A stretch of DNA of 64,000 bases from contig NZ_BSRG01000002.1 in the NCBI RefSeq assembly GCF_040363165.1, positions 186,001 through 250,000 on the forward strand, given 5' to 3'. Numbering within the stretch: the stretch's first letter is position 1; every line of letters begins with the position of its first letter. This DNA is from Thermus sp. LT1-2-5 (lineage in GTDB: Bacteria > Deinococcota > Deinococci > Deinococcales > Thermaceae). This document shows positions 54,361 to 62,475 of this stretch, piece by piece. Under the pieces are notes generated by a model. The model was not told where the DNA came from. It was given only the letters and a program-made list of their open reading frames with translations, and did not search any database. The translations under genes were made by a program, and so were the position numbers.

Positions 54361-54697
54361 CGAGGAGAGCATCCTGGTACCCCTCGAGTTCCTCCTGCGC
54401 CGGGCAGGGTACGAGGTGGCCTTGGCCAAGACGGGGGAGGAGGCCTTAAGGGCGGCGGAGGCGAGCCCCTTTGACCTGGTGGTGCTGGACCTCATGCTCC
54501 CGGGCCTGGACGGCTTCGCCGTTTTGGAGCGCCTCAAGGCCCACCCCCATCCCCCCAAGGTCCTGGTCCTCACCGCCCGGGGCCGGGAGGCGGACCGGGC
54601 CAAGGCGGAGGCCTTGGGGGCGGAGGGCTTCTTGGGCAAGCCCTTTGCCCTAGACGACCTTCTCGCCCGGGTGCGGGCGCTTCTGGAGGGGGCATGA
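54338..54697 (+). CDS. receiver-only response regulator
   Basis: A 119-residue CheY-like receiver: acidic pair in VDDEES, phosphoacceptor Asp51 in VVLDLMLPG, Thr in LVLTARG and Lys in LGKPFALDDL. There is no DNA-binding or enzyme output domain. Its gene overlaps the kinase at the start and the exonuclease-fusion gene at the stop, so the output must go through a separate partner. Confidence 0.94.
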   Translation: MRILLVDDEESILVPLEFLLRRAGYEVALAKTGEEALRAAEASPFDLVVLDLMLPGLDGFAVLERLKAHPHPPKVLVLTARGREADRAKAEALGAEGFLGKPFALDDLLARVRALLEGA

Positions 54698-56568
54698 GGG
54701 AGGCCCTGCGCTTCCTGGGCGCCCTCTTGTTGGGCCTCCTCCTGGTGGGGGCGACGGTGGGGGCGGGGGTGTTCTTCCTCCTTCAGGGGGAGGAAGCCCT
54801 GGCCCGGGAACTCTTGCGGCTGGCCCAGGAAAAGGCCTTTCTCCTCCTCTTCTTGGCCCTCCTCTTCGCCTTGGTCCTGGCCGCCCTCCTCCACCCCCTT
54901 TTCCTGGGGTACCTGGCCGCCACCCGGGCCCTGGGCCAGGAGGCGGAGGTCCTCCTGGCTAACCCCGGCCACCGCCTGCGCCTAAGGGGGCCCTTTGAGC
55001 TCCAGGGCCTGGCCCGGCTCATCAACCGCCTGGCGGAGGAGAAGGAAGCCCTGGAAAAGGAGGTGGAGGCCCGCGTGGCCGAGGCCAAGGCCCTCTTGGC
55101 CCGGGAGCGGGAGGTCCTGGCCACCCTGATCGCCCACCTGCCCCAAGGGGTGGTCCTGGCCAACCCCAAGGGCCAGGTCCTCCTCTACAACCCCCCGGCC
55201 CGCAGGTTCCTGGGGGAAGGGCTGGGGGCGGGGAAAAGCCTCTTCGGCCTTCTGGACCGGAGCTTGCTCGCCCACGCCCTGGCCCTGCCCGAGGAGCGCT
55301 TCCTCACCCAGGGCCCCAAGGGCCCCTTGCGCCTGCAGGCCGTTCCCCTAGAGGCGGGCTTTTTGCTCCTCTTGGAAGAGGCCCGGGAGGAAGGGGCCCT
55401 GGAGGAGGCTACCCTGCACCGCCTCAAGGACAAGCTGGCGGGGCTTAGGGCCCTGGTGGAGGCGGCGGCGCAGGAATCCCCCCACCCCCTCCTGGCTCAG
55501 GCCCGGGCCGTGGCGGAGGCCCTTTCCCACCTGGTGGAGGGGTTGAAGGCGCCGGTGCGGGCGGAGGAGGTACGGGCGGAGGACCTCATGCCCCTTCTGG
55601 CAGAGGCCCTGGAACGGGAGGCGGGGCTTTCCCCGGGGTTTTCCCTGAAGGAAGGGGCCGAGGGGCTTTTGGTGCAGGCGGACACCTACGCCCTAGCCCG
55701 GGGCCTCGCCGCCACCCTGGCGGGGGAGGAGGAGGTCTTTTGGGAAGGGGAGCGGCAAGGGAACCTCTTCCGCCTTACCCTCCTCTTCCCCCACCCCGCC
55801 CCGAGGCCCCACCCCCTGCTGCAGGCAGCGGTGGAGGCCGCCCTGGGGAGCCTTTGGCGGGAAGGGAACCGCCTCCACTTGCTCCTTCCGGCCCGGGAGG
55901 CCCCAAGCCTCCCTGCCCCCCAAGGTCCCCCGCCCCGGGCGGAGGTGGTGGACCCCGCCCTCCTCCAGGTGCCGGAGGCCCTCGAGGACGCCCCCCTGGA
56001 GGGCCTCCTCTACACCGCCTTCGACCTGGAGACCACGGGGCTGGACCCGGAAAAGGACGCCATCATCGCCCTGGGGGCGGTGCACGTCCTGGGGCGGCGG
56101 GTCCTCCACCAGGAGACCTTCGAGGCCCTGGTGGACCCGGGCCGCCCCATCCCCAAGGCGGCCACGGAGGTGCACGGCCTCACCTGGGAGATGCTAAAGG
56201 GCAAGCCCAAGCTGGAGGAGGTCCTTCCCGCCTTCCAGGCCTTCCTGGAGGACACGGTGCTCCTCGCCCACAACGGGGCCTTTGACCTGGCCTTCCTGCG
56301 GAGGGCGGGGGTGGGGGAGCCCCCCTTGGTGGACACCCTCCTCCTCGCCCATCTCCTCTTTCCGGACCTCAAGGACCACCGCCTCGAGGCCCTGGCGGAG
56401 CGCTTTGGGGTCCCCGTCCTGGGGCGGCACACCGCCCTCGGGGACGCCCTCATGACCGCGGAGGTCTTCGTCCGCATGGTGCCCCTGCTGAAGGAAAAGG
56501 GCTACGCCACCTTGGGTGCGGTGCTCGCCGCCTGCCAGAGGCTCCCCCTGGCCCGGCTCAAGTACTAG
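54694..56568 (+). CDS. membrane PAS/pseudo-kinase protein with DEDDh exonuclease domain
   Basis: A 624-residue protein: two membrane segments (about 7-30 and 48-75), a HAMP-like/coiled-coil region, a PAS domain (about 145-230, VLATLIAHLPQGVVLANPKGQVLLYNPPARRFLG), a kinase-like region with no usable N or G boxes, and a C-terminal DnaQ/epsilon-type 3'-5' exonuclease (about 438-624). The exonuclease residues are complete: Asp444 and Glu446 in FDLETTGLDP, Asp in AHNGAFDLAFL, His and Asp in GRHTALGDALM. An intact nuclease tethered to a sensory membrane platform in an acetate locus is puzzling. A soluble relative sits near actP in Pseudomonas as I recall. Confidence 0.9.
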   Translation: MREALRFLGALLLGLLLVGATVGAGVFFLLQGEEALARELLRLAQEKAFLLLFLALLFALVLAALLHPLFLGYLAATRALGQEAEVLLANPGHRLRLRGPFELQGLARLINRLAEEKEALEKEVEARVAEAKALLAREREVLATLIAHLPQGVVLANPKGQVLLYNPPARRFLGEGLGAGKSLFGLLDRSLLAHALALPEERFLTQGPKGPLRLQAVPLEAGFLLLLEEAREEGALEEATLHRLKDKLAGLRALVEAAAQESPHPLLAQARAVAEALSHLVEGLKAPVRAEEVRAEDLMPLLAEALEREAGLSPGFSLKEGAEGLLVQADTYALARGLAATLAGEEEVFWEGERQGNLFRLTLLFPHPAPRPHPLLQAAVEAALGSLWREGNRLHLLLPAREAPSLPAPQGPPPRAEVVDPALLQVPEALEDAPLEGLLYTAFDLETTGLDPEKDAIIALGAVHVLGRRVLHQETFEALVDPGRPIPKAATEVHGLTWEMLKGKPKLEEVLPAFQAFLEDTVLLAHNGAFDLAFLRRAGVGEPPLVDTLLLAHLLFPDLKDHRLEALAERFGVPVLGRHTALGDALMTAEVFVRMVPLLKEKGYATLGAVLAACQRLPLARLKY

Positions 56569-57811
56569 CCCTCCTCAGGGCCCTCCGGCCGATGTCCTTC
56601 CGGAAGACCGCCCCGGGGAAGCCCACCTGGGGGATGAAGGCGTAAGCCCGGCCCAGGGCCTCCTCCAAATCCTTCCCCAGGCCCACCACGTTCAAGACCC
56701 TCCCCCCGGCGGCGAGAAGCCGCCCCCCTTCCCACCGGGTACCCGCATGGAAGACCAAGACCCCTTCCGGGGGCTCGGGCACATGGAGGGGGATGCCCTT
56801 CTTGGGGGCCTCGGGGTAGCCGGGGGCGGCCAGGACCACGCAGGCGGCGGCCCCCTCCCTCCAGGCCAGGGCGGTGCCCCCAAGCCGCCCCTCCGCCACC
56901 TTCAGGGCAAGCTCCACCAGGTCGCTTTCCAACAGGGGAAGCACCGCCTGGGCCTCGGGATCGCCAAAGCGGGCGTTGAACTCCAAGACCTTGGGGCCCT
57001 CCCGGGTGAGCATGAGCCCGGCGTAGACCACCCCCCGGTAAACCACCCCCTCCGCCCGGAGGCCCCGGACGAGGGGCTTCAGGATCTCCTCCTCCACCCG
57101 CTTGAGGGTGGCGGCGTCCATGGGGTAAGGGGCCACCGCCCCCATCCCCCCGGTCATGGGACCCTGGTCCCCGTCCAAGAGGCGCTTGTGGTCCTGGGAG
57201 GGGATGAGGGGCAGGATGGTTTCCCCGTCCGTGAGGGCCAGGACCGTGGCCTCCTCTCCCTCCAGGTACTCCTCCATGACCACCTCGCCCCCCTCCGGGC
57301 CGGAAAGGAGGTTCAAGACCGCCTGCTTGGCCTGGTGCAGGTCGAAGGCCACCGTGACCCCCTTGCCGGCGGCGAGGCCCGAGTCCTTGATCACGATGGG
57401 GACCCCCACCGCCTCCAGGTACTCCAGGGCCTCGAGGGCCTCGGTGAAGACGCGGTAACGGGCGGTGGGGATGCCGTGGCGCTCCATGAAGCCCTTGGCG
57501 AAGGCCTTGGAGCCCTCAATCATCGCCGCCTTCTGCGTGGGGCCGAAGATCTTCAGGCCCCGCTCCAAGAAGGCGTCAGCAATCCCCTCCACTAAGGGGG
57601 CCTCGGGGCCCACCAGGGTGAGGTCTATGCCCTCGGCCAAGGCCCAGTCCGCCAGGGCCTCCACGTCCCCGCTCCAGGGGACGAGCTCGGCCAAGGCCGC
57701 CATCCCGGCGTTGCCGGGGGCGGCGTAGAGCTTCTCCACCAGGGGGCTTTGCGCCGCCTTCCACAGGAGGGCGTGCTCCCGCCCCCCGCTGCCCACCACC
57801 AAGACCCTCAT
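56558..57811 (-). CDS. purD: phosphoribosylamine-glycine ligase
   Basis: A 417-residue ATP-grasp enzyme of purine synthesis (GAR synthetase): MRVLVVGSGGREHALLWKAAQS, IVIKDSGLAAGKGVTVAFDL, PSQDHKRLLDGDQGPMTGGMGA, EFNARFGDPEAQAVLPLLESDL. I take ATG 57811; upstream frame is antisense. It overlaps the exonuclease gene's end by 11 bases and purN's stop by ATGA. Confidence 0.96.
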   Translation of the reverse strand: MRVLVVGSGGREHALLWKAAQSPLVEKLYAAPGNAGMAALAELVPWSGDVEALADWALAEGIDLTLVGPEAPLVEGIADAFLERGLKIFGPTQKAAMIEGSKAFAKGFMERHGIPTARYRVFTEALEALEYLEAVGVPIVIKDSGLAAGKGVTVAFDLHQAKQAVLNLLSGPEGGEVVMEEYLEGEEATVLALTDGETILPLIPSQDHKRLLDGDQGPMTGGMGAVAPYPMDAATLKRVEEEILKPLVRGLRAEGVVYRGVVYAGLMLTREGPKVLEFNARFGDPEAQAVLPLLESDLVELALKVAEGRLGGTALAWREGAAACVVLAAPGYPEAPKKGIPLHVPEPPEGVLVFHAGTRWEGGRLLAAGGRVLNVVGLGKDLEEALGRAYAFIPQVGFPGAVFRKDIGRRALRRAST

Positions 57812-58680
57812 AGGGGGGATTCTACCCGCTTCCAAAGCGCCAAGGCCGCCTCCCCCACCTCGGGCAAGGCGGCGAGCTCCTCCTCTAGGGGCAGGTGGGG
57901 CGCGGCCAGGAGGTGGGCGAGGAGAAAGGCCCCCCGCACCCAAGGGTTGCGGGAAGGCCCCAAGGCCTCGGGCCAGAGGTCCTCCCGGCCCCACAGGGCG
58001 AGGGCGGAAAGGGCCCGGGCATAAAGGGCCCGCTCCTGCGGGCGAAGGGGGTAAAGGGCCTCCCTCAGCCCACCGAAGGCCTCGGGGGGGCGGGCCAAGC
58101 CCAGGAGGAGGAGGCGCACCGCCTTCGGGTAAAGCCTGTGCTCCAGGCGCAGGACCCGGGCCTCCACCTCCTCCTCCCGGTCCCCGGGGAGGATGGGCAC
58201 CCGCCCCTGGAGGACGATGGGCCCCGTGTCCATCCCCTGGTCCACGAAGTGCACCGTGGCGCCCGTTTCCCGCTCCCCCGCCTCCAGGACCCGGCGGTGG
58301 ACGTGGAGGCCGGGGTAGGCGGGGAGGAGGGAAGGGTGGATGTTGAGGAGGCGGCCATACCACCTCTCCACAAAACCCGGGGAGAGGAGGCGCAGGAACC
58401 CGGCCAGGAGGACCACGTCCACCCCCCTGGCCTCGAGGCGGGCCAGGGCCTCCCCCTCAAAGGCCCGCCGCCCCCGCCAGGGCAGGGCCACCGCCTCCAC
58501 GCCCTCCTTCCTTGCCCGCTCCAGGGCCAAGGCCTCGGGGTTGTCGGAGAGGAGCAACCTCACCTCCCCCAAGGGGTTACCGGGGGGGAAGGCGCGGAGG
58601 AGGGCCACGAGGTTCGTCCCCCGCCCCGAGGCCAAGACCGCCATCCGGGCCGGGCGGCCCAGGGGAAAGGGCCAGGCCAT
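57808..58680 (-). CDS. purN: phosphoribosylglycinamide formyltransferase with C-terminal extension
   Basis: A 290-residue protein. Residues 1-~195 are PurN (LASGRGTNLVALLRAF, LLAGFLRLLSPGFVERWYGRLLNIHPSLLPAYPG with catalytic Asn and His, then VHFVDQGMDTGPIVLQ with the Asp). The final ~95 residues (from about 197, RPPEAFGGLREALYPLRPQERALYARALSALALWGRED...) are an extra helical domain not in E. coli PurN (about 212 residues). It transfers formyl to GAR, directly before purD. Confidence 0.93.
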   Translation of the reverse strand: MAWPFPLGRPARMAVLASGRGTNLVALLRAFPPGNPLGEVRLLLSDNPEALALERARKEGVEAVALPWRGRRAFEGEALARLEARGVDVVLLAGFLRLLSPGFVERWYGRLLNIHPSLLPAYPGLHVHRRVLEAGERETGATVHFVDQGMDTGPIVLQGRVPILPGDREEEVEARVLRLEHRLYPKAVRLLLLGLARPPEAFGGLREALYPLRPQERALYARALSALALWGREDLWPEALGPSRNPWVRGAFLLAHLLAAPHLPLEEELAALPEVGEAALALWKRVESPL

Positions 58681-58681
58681 C

Positions 58682-59581
58682 TCAGCCCTCCAAGGCCTCG
58701 GGGTGGTGCTTCTGCCAGTAGCGCACCAGGCCCTGCAGGTTCATGTAGGGGGGATCGGCGAGCTCGTAAAGGCGCATCCCCTCCTCGTCCACCCCCGCCC
58801 GCTTCAGGCCCTCCCGCCAGTAGGCCTCAAAGCGCCGGACGAGCTCCTCCGGGGCAAGCCCCTCCTTGAGCCGGCTCAGCGTCCAGCCCGCCCACTCCTC
58901 CAGGACCTGGCGCAGGGCCAAGAGGTGCGCCTCCACATCCCGGTAGACGCCGAAGTGGGTGAGGTAAAGCGCCTCGGGGCGTAAGGTCAGAAGCCGGTCC
59001 AAGGAAGCGTACCAGCTTTCCAGGTGGATGTCGGGAGGGGGGGTAGGGGGGAGCACCGGCCCCGGAGCGATGCGCACCCCGGCGATGTCCCCGGCGAAGA
59101 CCATCCCCTCCACCCAGTAGGCGTGGTGGTGGGAGGCGTGGCCCAGGGTCTCCAGGGCCTGCACCTTCACCCCGCCCAGGTCCACCACCTCCCCGTCCTC
59201 CAGGACCCGCACCCGCTCCGGGGCGATGCCCTTAAGCTCCCCCCAAAGGGGCTTTAAAAGCGCCCCGTAGATGCGCTCTGCCGAGGCCAGGAGCCGGGAA
59301 GGGTCCACCAGGTGTGGCGCTCCCTTGGGGTGGACGTAGACCGTGGCCCCGCCCTGGGCCAGCCGCCAGGCGGCCCCGGCGTGGTCCAGGTGGATGTGGG
59401 TGACGAAGACGTGGCGCACCGCCTCGGGCTCCACCCCGTGGGCTCTAAGCCCTTCCACCAGGCGGGGGTAGGTGCTCTCGGGGCCCGTTTCGATGAGAAC
59501 TGGCCCCACCGGGGTGTCCAGGAGGAAACTGGCGATAACCCTCTGCGCCCCCTGGAACCCCAGGTCCAAGACCTTCACCAC
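58682..59581 (-). CDS. MBL-fold metallo-hydrolase
   Basis: A 299-residue metallo-beta-lactamase fold protein with [10 protein letters not shown] (HxHxDH), a later His in [12 protein letters not shown], metal Asp in [10 protein letters not shown] and terminal His in LTHFGVYRD. Likely a thioester or ester hydrolase (glyoxalase II/lactonase group); substrate open. Two tandem GTG codons (59581, 59578) are possible starts; the second gives a GTGA overlap with the FAH-family gene. Confidence 0.88.
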   Translation of the reverse strand: MVKVLDLGFQGAQRVIASFLLDTPVGPVLIETGPESTYPRLVEGLRAHGVEPEAVRHVFVTHIHLDHAGAAWRLAQGGATVYVHPKGAPHLVDPSRLLASAERIYGALLKPLWGELKGIAPERVRVLEDGEVVDLGGVKVQALETLGHASHHHAYWVEGMVFAGDIAGVRIAPGPVLPPTPPPDIHLESWYASLDRLLTLRPEALYLTHFGVYRDVEAHLLALRQVLEEWAGWTLSRLKEGLAPEELVRRFEAYWREGLKRAGVDEEGMRLYELADPPYMNLQGLVRYWQKHHPEALEG

Positions 59582-60369
59582 GGCCGCACCTCCTTGGGAC
59601 CGATGCGGGTGTGGAGGGTCCCCACCCCCTCCACCGCCACCTCCAGCCGGTCCCCGGGCCTTAGGGCTCCCACCCCTTCCGGGGTGCCGGTGAGGACCAC
59701 GTCCAGGGGCTCGAGGGTCATGAAGGTGGAGATGTGGGCCAGGATCTCCGCCACGCTGAAGATCATCTGGGAGGTGTGCCCCTCCTGCCTAAGCTCCCCG
59801 TTCACGTAGGTGCGGATCCAGACGTTTTGCGGGTCCAGATCCGTCTCCAGCCAAGGCCCCAGGGGCAGGAACTTGTCGGCGCTCTTGGCCCGCACCCACT
59901 GCAGGTCCTTTTTCTGGACGTCCCGGGCGGTGATGTCCAGGGCCACGGTGTAGCCGAGCACGTGGTCTAAGGCCTTCTCGGGGGGGACGTTGCGCATGCG
60001 GTCACCCACCACCACGGCAAGCTCCCCCTCGTAGTGGAGCTCCTCGGTGAAGAAGGGATAGGGCACGGCGTCCCCCGTGTTCCAGGGGTCCATGGGGTTG
60101 CCCGGGTGGGCCAGGGTGTTGGGGGCCTTGAGGAAAAGCCCCGGCTCCTTGGGCAGATCGTGGCCAAAATCGTGCCCCATCTCCCGGATGTGCTCCCGGT
60201 AGTTTCGCCCCACGCAGACGATCTTGCTCGGGGTCGCCGGTACCAGGAGCCGGACCGAAGCCAGGTCATAGCGCCGGCCCGTGGGGTTCCCCCCGGGGCC
60301 GTCGGTTTCCAAGACCACTTCCCCTTCCAGGATGCCCCAGCTTCCGCCGTTAAACCGGAGGATCTTCAT
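59575..60369 (-). CDS. fumarylacetoacetate hydrolase family protein
   Basis: A 264-residue FAH-fold protein: [71 protein letters not shown] (metal-binding Glu residues) and [15 protein letters not shown]. Family members are acylpyruvase, oxaloacetate decarboxylase or 2-hydroxyhepta-2,4-diene-1,7-dioate isomerase. [13 protein letters not shown] near the N-terminus is usual. It lies just after plsY, probably in the same operon as the MBL and purine genes. Confidence 0.88.
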   Translation of the reverse strand: MKILRFNGGSWGILEGEVVLETDGPGGNPTGRRYDLASVRLLVPATPSKIVCVGRNYREHIREMGHDFGHDLPKEPGLFLKAPNTLAHPGNPMDPWNTGDAVPYPFFTEELHYEGELAVVVGDRMRNVPPEKALDHVLGYTVALDITARDVQKKDLQWVRAKSADKFLPLGPWLETDLDPQNVWIRTYVNGELRQEGHTSQMIFSVAEILAHISTFMTLEPLDVVLTGTPEGVGALRPGDRLEVAVEGVGTLHTRIGPKEVRPW

Positions 60370-60378
60370 GCCCCAAAG

Positions 60379-60909
60379 CTACCACCTTCCCTTAAGGATT
60401 TGTAGGCCCCTCAAGGCCACCACCAGGGCCACCAAGAAGGCGGCAAACCGCCCTTCCCCGGGCACCAGCAAGAACAGGAGCAGGTAGCCGAAGGCAGCCC
60501 CGAAGGGGATAGGGTAGACCCCTCGCCGCCTGCGCCACCAAAGGAGGTGGTACACCCCAGCCACCAGGAGGGCGAAAAGAGCGGAAACGAGGGCTTCCCG
60601 TGGGAACCAGGCCAGGAAAAACCCCAGGGAAGGCGCAATCCCTCCGCCCCCCCGGAAGCGGAAGAAAAGGGGCCAGGTGTGCCCCGCCACCAGCGCCGCC
60701 CCCGCCCAAGGGCGCCAGGCTACCGGGGTCAAAAGGCCCACCACAACCCCTTTGCCCACGTCGAAGAGCACCACCCCCAGCGCCGCCCAAGGCCCCTTCT
60801 TCCGGAAGACTCCGGAGCCTCCGGGAAGGTCCTTCCCCCGGACCTCAGGAAAGAAGAGAAGCCCCCCCACCAGGGAGCCCAGGAGGTAGGCCAGGAGCAC
60901 GTACCCCAT
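60379..60909 (-). CDS. PlsY-like glycerol-3-phosphate acyltransferase (divergent)
   Basis: A 176-residue protein with five to six membrane segments. GSLVGGLLFFPEVRGKDLPGGSG, LFDVGKGVVVGLL and GHTWPLFFRFRGGGGIAPSLGFFLAW line up with PlsY motifs 1-3, but motif 1 (normally with GSGNxGATN) reads GGSGVFRKKG and the GGKG of motif 2 reads GGGG. The function is therefore uncertain: true acyltransferase, or a non-catalytic relative. Start ATG 60909 with GGGGG before it; the frame stays open upstream against the LacI gene. Confidence 0.78.
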   Translation of the reverse strand: MGYVLLAYLLGSLVGGLLFFPEVRGKDLPGGSGVFRKKGPWAALGVVLFDVGKGVVVGLLTPVAWRPWAGAALVAGHTWPLFFRFRGGGGIAPSLGFFLAWFPREALVSALFALLVAGVYHLLWWRRRRGVYPIPFGAAFGYLLLFLLVPGEGRFAAFLVALVVALRGLQILKGRW

Positions 60910-60919
60910 GCCCCCATTC

Positions 60920-60948
60920 TTGCAGAGGGCCGCCTTTTGCTCTATCCT
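60920..60948 (+). promoter_or_regulatory. promoter of the LacI-family gene
   Basis: TTGCAG (60920-60925), 17-base spacer, TATCCT (60943-60948). TSS near 60955, inside the operator palindromes. Confidence 0.65.
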
Positions 60949-60953
60949 GAAGG

Positions 60954-60976
60954 TGGAAGTTTCCATGAAGCGCTTC
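60954..60976. promoter_or_regulatory. LacI-family operator palindromes
   Basis: Two adjoining palindromes: TGGAA-GT-TTCCA (60954-60965) and GAAGCGCTTC (60967-60976), the latter with the central CG that is typical of LacI-family sites. They lie from the TSS to about +22 of the regulator's own promoter, ideal for autorepression. An outer repeat GGTGGAAG...CTTCCACC (60952-60959 / 60973-60980) embraces both. Confidence 0.7.
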
Positions 60977-60993
60977 CACCACGGGACCAGGCC

Positions 60994-62028
60994 ATGAGAA
61001 AGAAGAAGCCCACCATCCACGAGGTGGCCGCCCGGGCCGGCGTGGGCCTGGGCACAGTGAGCCGCGTGCTCAACAACCATCCGGCGGTGCGCCCGGAAAC
61101 CCGGGCCCGGGTCCTTAGGGCCATGGAGGAGCTGGGCTACACCCCCAACCCCCACGCCCGCCGGATCGCCGGGGGAAGGAGCTACACGGTGAGCGTCCTC
61201 CTCCCCTTCGTGGCCACGGAGTTCTACCGCAGGCTCGTCGAGGGGATAGAAAGCGTCCTGCTGGAAAAGCGCTACGACCTGGCCCTCTTTCCCATCCTCT
61301 CCGAGGCCCGGCTTCGGCGCTACCTGGAAAGCCACACCCTGGCCTACCTTACGGACGGCCTTATCCTGGCCTCCTACGACCTCACGGAGCACTTCGAAGG
61401 GGGCAAGCTCCCCACGGACCGGCCCGTGGTCCTGGTGGACGCCAAAAACCCTCGGTACGACTCCGTCTACCTGGACAACTTCCTAGGCGGCCACCTGGCG
61501 GGGGCCTACCTGGCCCGCTTCCCCGGGGCCATCTTCGCCGTGAAGGTGGAGGAGGAGCCCGACCGGGCCTTCCGCCACACGGTCTTCGCCGAGCGCATGG
61601 CGGGGTTCTTGGAGGCGCTCAAGGAGCGGGGGCGGCCTTTCCCGGGGGACCACCTCTACACCACCCGCCTCTCCCCGGAAGGGGGGCGGCTCGCCTTGCG
61701 CCACTTCCTGGAAAAAAGCTCCCCGCCCCTCAACGTCTTCGCCGGGGCCGATCAGGTGGCCCTAGGGGTCATGGAGGAGGCAGAAAGGCTAGGCCTCACC
61801 GTGGGGAAGGAGGTGCGGGTCCTAGGGTTTGACGGCCACCCCTTTGCCGAGGAGGTGGGGCTTTCCACCATCGCCCAGCCCGTGGAGGCCATGGGGGCCA
61901 AGGCGGCCCAGCTTCTTCTGGAAAGGATGCAGGGCTACGCCGGCCCCCCGCGGGAAGTGCGCTTTGAGCCCCTTCTGGTGGAGCGGGCTTCCACCGGTAC
62001 CCCGCCCGCCGTGCCCTACGTGCCCTAA
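60994..62028 (+). CDS. LacI-family transcriptional regulator
   Basis: A 344-residue repressor: N-terminal HTH with hinge helix (PTIHEVAARAGVGLGTVSRVLNNHPAVRPETRARVLRAMEELGYTPN) and a periplasmic-binding-protein-like sugar-binding domain (about 60-330; YTVSVLLPFVATEFYRRLVEGIESVL, VLGFDGHPFAEEVGLSTIAQP). No sugar genes are adjacent, so effector and regulon are unknown. I use ATG 60994; preceding ATG at 60964 is inside the operator in another context. Confidence 0.92.
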   Translation: MRKKKPTIHEVAARAGVGLGTVSRVLNNHPAVRPETRARVLRAMEELGYTPNPHARRIAGGRSYTVSVLLPFVATEFYRRLVEGIESVLLEKRYDLALFPILSEARLRRYLESHTLAYLTDGLILASYDLTEHFEGGKLPTDRPVVLVDAKNPRYDSVYLDNFLGGHLAGAYLARFPGAIFAVKVEEEPDRAFRHTVFAERMAGFLEALKERGRPFPGDHLYTTRLSPEGGRLALRHFLEKSSPPLNVFAGADQVALGVMEEAERLGLTVGKEVRVLGFDGHPFAEEVGLSTIAQPVEAMGAKAAQLLLERMQGYAGPPREVRFEPLLVERASTGTPPAVPYVP

Positions 62029-62031
62029 GCC

Positions 62032-62475
62032 ATGCGCCTGGAACCCTTCGCCAACCTCGTCCGCTGGGTCATGCTCCTGCCGGTGGCGGGGCTTCTCCTC
62101 GGGGCCTTCTACTTCGCCTGGAACGCTTTTTTTGAGGCGCTAAAGGCCCTTTTCCACCCCCTGGAAGAAGCCCTCCCCGCCTTGGTGGGGGCGGTGGACC
62201 TGGCCCTTTTGGCCGCGGTCTTCCTCCTCTTCTCCCTGGGCCTCTTCGAGCTTTTCATCCGCCCCTTGGCGCTTCCCATGGGGAACATCTTGGCGGTGGA
62301 AAACCTCTCCGACCTCAAGGCCAAGCTGGGCCAGGTGATCGTCATGATCCTGGTGGTGAAGTTCTTTGAGAGGGCGCTGGGCTTCAAACCGCAAAGCGCC
62401 CTGGACCTCCTCCTCTTCGCCGGGGGCGTGGCCCTCTTGGCGGGGGCGCTTTGGCTGGCCAAGGCCAAGGAGTAG
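62032..62475 (+). CDS. YqhA-family (UPF0114) membrane protein
   Basis: A 147-residue protein with four segments: LLPVAGLLLGAFYFAWNAFFE, VDLALLAAVFLLFSLGLFELFIRPL, ENLSDLKAKLGQVIVMILVVKFFERAL, LLLFAGGVALLAGALWLA. The order FELFIRPL ... LSDLKAKL ... VKFFERAL is the UPF0114/YqhA pattern. Function unknown. Three bases after the LacI-type gene. Confidence 0.83.
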   Translation: MRLEPFANLVRWVMLLPVAGLLLGAFYFAWNAFFEALKALFHPLEEALPALVGAVDLALLAAVFLLFSLGLFELFIRPLALPMGNILAVENLSDLKAKLGQVIVMILVVKFFERALGFKPQSALDLLLFAGGVALLAGALWLAKAKE

